Origin: JASFWK01 sp050049355
GTDB lineage: Bacteria; Chloroflexota; Anaerolineae; B4-G1; DUEL01
Assembly: GCA_050049355.1 (NCBI GenBank)
Contig: JASFWK010000011.1
Coordinates: 1 to 37,221, forward strand
DNA length: 37,221 bases
Direction of reading: 5' to 3'
Shown piece after piece: positions 33,241 through 37,221 of this stretch (within the stretch, counting starts at the first letter, position 1; every line of letters starts with the position of its first letter). The position numbers were made by a program, and so were the translations under genes. The notes under the pieces are model-generated. The model was given only the letters and a program-made list of their open reading frames with translations. It made no database searches and was not told the DNA's origin.

Positions 33241-34238
33241 CAGTCTACATTCTCGTCTTTGCTGGCACGCTGGTGCTGGCCATTGGCGCGACCCCTCTAG
33301 CGCGCCGGCTAGCCCCGCACCTCAGGGTGATGGATCGACCATCGGCGCGCAAGGTCCACGTCCGCCCCATGCCTCGCCTGGGCGGGATCGTTATCTACCT
33401 GGCTGTGTTGCTAACGGTGTTGATACTGGGCAAGCGGTACATTGTGCAGCTTGGCTCTATCGTCGTGGGCGCTACTGGGGTCTCCTTTCTGGGGTTGGTG
33501 GACGATCGCTGGGGAGTCCGCCCGATCGTCAAGATGATTGGCCAAGTTCTGGCCGCCCTCCTCCTGTACGCCAGCGGCATCTACGTCGGTACATTTCATC
33601 AGTCTGCACTTGACTTGATCACCACAGTGCTGTGGGTGGGCTATATCACCAACGGCCTGAACCTGCTTGACAACATGGATGGACTGGCCGGGGGCGTGGC
33701 CGCCATCGCTGCGGCTCACTTCGCACTGATGTGTGCCTTTAGCGGTCAGTATCTTGTGGGAGCTCTCTCGATGGGAGTGCTAGGAGCCTGTTTGGGGTTC
33801 CTGTTCTACAATCTGAACCCGGCCAGCATCTTCATGGGAGATTCCGGCTCTCTGTTTCTGGGCTTCACCTTGGCTGCTATTGGCATCAAGCTTCGCTTTC
33901 CCGAGAACGTCACCTTCGTCACTTGGATGGTGCCGGTGATGGTCATGGGCTTGCCCATCTTCGACACCACGCTGGTCGTTATCTCCCGCGTCAGGCGGGG
34001 ACTGAATCCGCTGACGAGTCCCGGTAAGGACCACGTCTCCCATCGGCTGGTGGCGGCTGGAATGAGTCCCCAGGAGGCTGTTCTCACGCTCTACATTGTC
34101 TCCTTCGTCCTGGGACTTCTGGCTATCTTCATCACTCGGGCCTCGGTGGCCGAGGGGTACACGGTAGGCGGGCTGGCGGCTCTTGCCGGCCTGTTTGGAC
34201 TGTGGCGGCTTGAACGCCCTCCCTTTCGTGGGACCTAA
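33237..34238 (+). CDS. Polyprenyl-phosphate glycosyl-1-phosphate transferase (MraY/WecA/TagO family)
   Basis: The enzyme moves a sugar-1-phosphate from a UDP-sugar to undecaprenyl phosphate, the first step of a lipid-linked glycan. The 333-residue product has about ten transmembrane segments and the family motifs: DRPSARKVHVRPMPRLGG, LVDDRWG (metal site), NLLDNMDGLAGG, FMGDSGSLFLGF, and GKDHVSHRL near residue 260. It resembles WecA/TagO more than MraY. The start overlaps the O-ligase stop by four bases, so the two are coupled. It fits as the priming step of the glycan made by these genes. Confidence 0.93.
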   Translation: MTVYILVFAGTLVLAIGATPLARRLAPHLRVMDRPSARKVHVRPMPRLGGIVIYLAVLLTVLILGKRYIVQLGSIVVGATGVSFLGLVDDRWGVRPIVKMIGQVLAALLLYASGIYVGTFHQSALDLITTVLWVGYITNGLNLLDNMDGLAGGVAAIAAAHFALMCAFSGQYLVGALSMGVLGACLGFLFYNLNPASIFMGDSGSLFLGFTLAAIGIKLRFPENVTFVTWMVPVMVMGLPIFDTTLVVISRVRRGLNPLTSPGKDHVSHRLVAAGMSPQEAVLTLYIVSFVLGLLAIFITRASVAEGYTVGGLAALAGLFGLWRLERPPFRGT

Positions 34239-34638
34239 GTAGCGGCTGGATCGCTTTCGTTGCTGATTGCGAGCGGGTGGGTGGGCTAGCGCTGCTGTCT
34301 CGCCCTTGGCAAATGGAGCCTGGAGGCCCGTCTGTCATTCCCGCCCCCACCTCGGACGCTGGCGAAGGTCGATGGGCGGCATCACCCTGCGGGCGAGGCC
34401 CACGGTTGATCTGCTCCGCCGAAGAGCCACGAGGGGCAGTGCTAGCCTCCTCCAAGGGGCAGAGGGGATCCGCCTGCTTGTTGCGGATATGTGGTTAGAC
34501 AAGGTGGTTCTGGATTCCCTCATAGAAGCGACCTTTCTATTCGTTGGAGCGGATGCTGGGTGTTGCGAGGCTCTGAGTTGAGGGTGAATGCCAGCGCCGC
34601 TCGTGGTCAGTATCACTCGATTTCAGAGGTTCTACTCC
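34239..34638. other. Intergenic region before the UDP-HexNAc dehydrogenase
   Basis: 400 bases with no supported gene. A 104-codon open frame (34267-34581) has no recognisable domain and lacks a ribosome binding site. I found no convincing promoter, terminator or repeat. Confidence 0.35.
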
Positions 34639-35991
34639 ATGTCTACCTTACGAGAGAGAATCGCAGATAAGACCGCCCCTGTCTCCGTAATCGGATTGGG
34701 GTACGTCGGCCTTCCGCTGGCGGTTGGATTCGCCCGGGCTGGGTTTCGAGTCGTCGGCGTGGAGTTGGACGAGCGGAAGATTGCCCTGCTGAACGAGGCC
34801 CGCAGCTACATCGGTGACCTGACTGACGCGGACCTGATCCCCCACGTGGAATCAGGGCGCCTCCGAGCGACCGCCGATTACGATGTGCTTCGCGAGATGG
34901 ACGTCATCTTTATCTGCGTTCCCACCCCCTACGACGCCCAGCGTGCTCCGGATCTCTCCTTCGTGCGTGCAGCAGCTGAGGGGATTCGTCCCCGCCTACG
35001 TCCTGGCCAGTTGGTCGTTTTTCAATCCACCACCTATCCGGGCACCACTGAGGAAGTGGTCCAGCCCATCCTGGAGCAGAGCGGCTTCAGAGCCGGGGCG
35101 GACTTCCATCTGGCCTTCTCACCGGAGCGGATCGACCCAGGCAATAAGCAGTGGTCAGCCTATAACATTCCCAAGGTCGTTGGTGGCGTCACGACCGAGT
35201 GCACGGAGCTGGCCTGCGATCTCCTGGGCCAGATGGGTGCCCCAGTTCATCCGGTTTCGTGCCCCCGCAACGCTGAGATGACAAAACTCCTGGAGAACAT
35301 CTTCCGATCGGTTAACATAGCGCTGGTCAACGAACTGGCGCTTCTGGCGGAACGGATGGACATTGACTTCTGGGAGGTGATTGAGGCTGCTCGTACCAAG
35401 CCCTTTGGCTTCATGCCTTTCTACCCGGGAGCGGGAGTAGGCGGGCACTGCATTCCCGTGGATCCCTATTATCTCTCTTGGAAGGCCCGCGAGTACGATT
35501 TCTACACCAAGTTCATCGAGTTGGCCGCCGAAGTGAATCAGGCGATGCCCTACCACGCGGCGGAATTGGTTGCAGAAGCCCTTTCCCGGCACGGGCGTTC
35601 TCTGAAGGACGCGCGGGTGCTTGTGCTGGGAGTGGCCTTCAAGCCGGATGTCGAAGATCCTCGTAACTCCCCGGCGGAGCGCGTCATCGAGCTCCTGCTG
35701 GAAAAGGGCAGCAGCGTCCGGTACCACGATCCCTACGTCCCCACCTTCCGCGTAGGCGGGGATGTCTTCTACCGGCCCCGCGTCGCCCTGGAGTCAACCG
35801 CGCTGTCCGACGAGGAACTCGCGACAGCCGACTGCGTGGTCATCGTGACCGGCCATCGAAGCCTGGACTACGCGCGGGTGATGGAAAAGGCCCGCTTGGT
35901 GGTGGATTGCTGCAATGCCACGGGTGCCCTTGGTGGGAACTCCGCCAACGTCGTTCGCTTGGGAGCTCCCTTCCCGACTCCCCGATCGTGA
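34639..35991 (+). CDS. UDP-N-acetyl-hexosamine 6-dehydrogenase (WbpA/WecC-type)
   Basis: The enzyme oxidises a UDP-N-acetylated sugar at C6 to the uronic acid in two NAD-dependent steps. The 450-residue product has the NAD-binding domain (VIGLGYVGLPLAVGFARAGF), substrate and central domain (FSPERIDPGN; NAEMTKLLENIFRSVNIALV), the catalytic Cys in GVGGHCIPVDPYYLSW, and the C-terminal UDP-binding domain (LGVAFKPDVEDPRNSPA). The exact sugar (GlcNAc or ManNAc) is not clear. ATG 34639 gives the normal N-terminus; AGAGG lies about ten bases upstream. Its stop overlaps the next gene's GTG start. It supplies an acidic sugar for the surface glycan. Confidence 0.93.
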   Translation: MSTLRERIADKTAPVSVIGLGYVGLPLAVGFARAGFRVVGVELDERKIALLNEARSYIGDLTDADLIPHVESGRLRATADYDVLREMDVIFICVPTPYDAQRAPDLSFVRAAAEGIRPRLRPGQLVVFQSTTYPGTTEEVVQPILEQSGFRAGADFHLAFSPERIDPGNKQWSAYNIPKVVGGVTTECTELACDLLGQMGAPVHPVSCPRNAEMTKLLENIFRSVNIALVNELALLAERMDIDFWEVIEAARTKPFGFMPFYPGAGVGGHCIPVDPYYLSWKAREYDFYTKFIELAAEVNQAMPYHAAELVAEALSRHGRSLKDARVLVLGVAFKPDVEDPRNSPAERVIELLLEKGSSVRYHDPYVPTFRVGGDVFYRPRVALESTALSDEELATADCVVIVTGHRSLDYARVMEKARLVVDCCNATGALGGNSANVVRLGAPFPTPRS

Positions 35992-36569
35992 CCGAGATCC
36001 GCAGCGCTCCGTCTCGCCCTGCCCGCTGGCGCTTGCGCCTGGTGCAGGCCTTGACGGTTGTCGTGGTCACCAGCGCATCGGTCGGCGCGTTCTACCTGCG
36101 GGATCACCTCCGGTCCCTCGCCGGATATGGCTATGTGGCGGTCTTCGTAGTGGGCTTGATCAGCAATGCCACGGTCATCCTCCCAATTCCCGGCCTGGCT
36201 GTCAGCTCGCTGATGGGGGGCGTCTTCAATCCCTGGCTGGTGGGGCTGGCGGGAGGGATGGGCCAGGCACTTGGAGAACTATCCGGCTATATGGTTGGCT
36301 ACAGCGGCCAGAGGCTCGTGGATGGTGATTCCCCCTATCGTCTTCTGTCGTCCTGGATGCGTCGCCATGGCGCAGTGACTATCTTCTTGCTGGCTCTTGT
36401 CCCGAATCCACTCTTCGACCTGGGCGGCATCGCCGCTGGTGCGTTCCGCTTCCCCATCTGGAAATTCCTTGTCAGCTGCGCTGTGGGCAAAGTGATCAAG
36501 AACACCGCCTTTGCCTTGGCCGGATACTACGGGGCGGATGCCCTACTTCGCTTTCTGGAAGCCCCTTGA
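35988..36569 (+). CDS. VTT-domain (DedA/TVP38-like) membrane protein
   Basis: A 193-residue multi-spanning protein. It has an N-terminal helix (VQALTVVVVTSASVGAFYL), GYVAVFVVGLISNATVILPIPG, a central loop with GLAGGMGQALGELSGYMVGY (the family's conserved Gly-rich/re-entrant area), and NPLFDLGGIAAGAFRFPIWK. VTT/DedA proteins are implicated in lipid scrambling or undecaprenyl-phosphate recycling, which would fit a neighbour of glycan genes; the role here is inferred. GTG 35988 overlaps the preceding stop (GTGA), so the start is probably coupled. Longer upstream frames lie inside the dehydrogenase gene. Confidence 0.82.
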   Translation: MTEIRSAPSRPARWRLRLVQALTVVVVTSASVGAFYLRDHLRSLAGYGYVAVFVVGLISNATVILPIPGLAVSSLMGGVFNPWLVGLAGGMGQALGELSGYMVGYSGQRLVDGDSPYRLLSSWMRRHGAVTIFLLALVPNPLFDLGGIAAGAFRFPIWKFLVSCAVGKVIKNTAFALAGYYGADALLRFLEAP

Positions 36570-36617
36570 GTTTCTCCCACGCGACAGATTCCCCTCGCAC
36601 AACCCCGTGCCAATCAG

Positions 36618-36827
36618 GTGTTGGAAGGGCCTTTGCCGCCCGCAGCGCCGATTCCGGAGTCCCCTGAGCTCCAAACGGAGCCATATGAGCTGCCTTTGCC
36701 GGAAACACTCGGCCGACTGGACATCTCGGTTCTCAGCAGGGGGTGGCATATTGATTGGATTCGCTCGCTGAGATTGCGGCGCGCGTTGACTTTTGCGTTC
36801 AACTATGTTAGGATAGGGACATTCTGA
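36618..36827 (+). CDS. Possible small proline-rich protein
   Basis: GTG 36618 opens a 69-codon frame in the same phase as the VTT gene and without stops since that gene's TGA at 36567-36569. It is rich in Pro and Glu, then amphipathic and basic (WIRSLRLRRALTFAFNYVR). Codon use looks moderately coding-like, but there is no ribosome binding site or recognised domain. The next gene's promoter lies in its last part, so it may be non-coding. Confidence 0.25.
   Translation: MLEGPLPPAAPIPESPELQTEPYELPLPETLGRLDISVLSRGWHIDWIRSLRLRRALTFAFNYVRIGTF
36786..36814 (+). promoter_or_regulatory. Promoter of the YacL-like gene
   Basis: TTGACT (36786-36791) is 17 bases from TAGGAT (36809-36814). The gene start at 36903 is 88 bases downstream, with AAGGAG about seven bases before it. 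Confidence 0.75.
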
Positions 36828-36902
36828 TTATCGGTCAACATCACGTTGTCACTGCGGCGCTCGCTCTTTATCAATACATTATTTTTATGCAAGGAGTTGC
36901 CC

Positions 36903-37221
36903 ATGAGTTCAGATTTTATTTCTAGAATTATCGGCATGGTGTCCTTTTCAGTCGGCGGTCTATTCCTTGGAGTTCGCTTAGCCGAACTGGGTGGCAGCTC
37001 GGCGTATCTTTACGGAACCACCTTCCTCCTGGTTGGTGCGCTGGCAGGGTTGGTGCTTACCCCATACTTGACGATTAGGCCGCTCCGGTCGCTGAGACAC
37101 CAACTTCGACATATACCGGCGCGGCAACTGCTGGCGGGAACTGTTGGGCTGGTGGTAGGTCTGATCATCGCTGCCTTGATGGCATTTCCCCTCTCTCTGA
37201 TGCCCTCACCCTTTAACCAGA
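36903..37221 (+). CDS. YacL-like PIN/TRAM membrane protein, N-terminal part only
   Basis: ATG 36903, preceded by AAGGAG, opens a frame that runs off the window (106 codons seen). The visible part has hydrophobic segments at about residues 6-24 and 34-50, then RPLRSLRHQLRHIPARQLL and GTVGLVVGLIIAALMAFPLS. This pattern is the usual N-terminal membrane part of YacL-type proteins, whose later PIN and TRAM domains would be RNase-like and RNA-binding. Those domains are outside the window, so the assignment rests on the membrane region only. Confidence 0.72.
   Translation, partial: MSSDFISRIIGMVSFSVGGLFLGVRLAELGGSSAYLYGTTFLLVGALAGLVLTPYLTIRPLRSLRHQLRHIPARQLLAGTVGLVVGLIIAALMAFPLSLMPSPFNQ

Noticed and set aside
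34267..34581. 104-codon frame before the UDP-HexNAc dehydrogenase
   Set aside because: No ribosome binding site, no domain and non-protein-like composition; not annotated as a gene.
1..37221. CRISPR array, transposon, prophage, tRNA or rRNA
   Set aside because: By eye I found no regularly spaced direct repeats, transposase or integrase motifs, and no complete tRNA cloverleaf or rRNA sequence.

Overview
The window looks like part of a chromosome from a GC-rich member of the Chloroflexota, probably Anaerolineae-like. This is an inference from gene content and protein style: an archaeal/eukaryal-type prolyl-tRNA synthetase in a bacterium, a cdaA-cdaR-der operon, ClpC, a four-domain S1 protein and a YacL-like PIN/TRAM N-terminus. 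There is no CRISPR array, rRNA, tRNA, insertion sequence or phage gene that I can see. It is mostly housekeeping sequence with surface-polysaccharide genes scattered through it.

Left part, minus strand (1-9432): a secreted von Willebrand A protein cut by the window edge, then cdaA-cdaR-der (three genes joined by 4-bp overlaps, linking c-di-AMP synthesis to a ribosome-assembly GTPase), then clpC and an S1-repeat RNA-binding protein. A divergent promoter pair at about 9460-9576 separates this block from the plus-strand remainder.

Middle part, plus strand (9609-21771): a sugar-nucleotide epimerase and 3-methyladenine DNA glycosylase; a decayed FHA-domain gene; prolyl-tRNA synthetase; rpsO and pnp; an AI-2E-type permease fused to an acetyltransferase, with a small downstream protein; a DUF3786-like protein; and a site-2 protease, HD-domain protein and TyrA-like dehydrogenase run.

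Right part, plus strand (21794-37221): glycosyltransferase plus ABC-2 polysaccharide export permease, PriA, a DmpA-type peptidase, a phosphodiester-glycosidase lipoprotein, a second epimerase followed by a very large O-antigen-ligase/TPR protein, a WecA/TagO-type glycosyl-1-phosphate transferase, a UDP-HexNAc dehydrogenase and a VTT membrane protein, ending with the start of a YacL-like protein. The sugar genes together suggest a lipid-linked, exported cell-surface glycan.

The most notable finding is upstream of the prolyl-tRNA synthetase. Between a good promoter (TTGACT-17 nt-TATACT) and the gene lies a complete ribosome-mediated attenuator. It has a ribosome binding site, a 20-codon leader peptide with four proline codons, a 1:2 hairpin that includes proline codons, an alternative 2:3 antiterminator, and a perfect 11-bp intrinsic terminator just before the proS ribosome binding site. 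It has the architecture of the trp/his leaders but reads out proline. Other RNA elements include hairpins in the rpsO leader, the rpsO-pnp spacer and over the pnp ribosome binding site.
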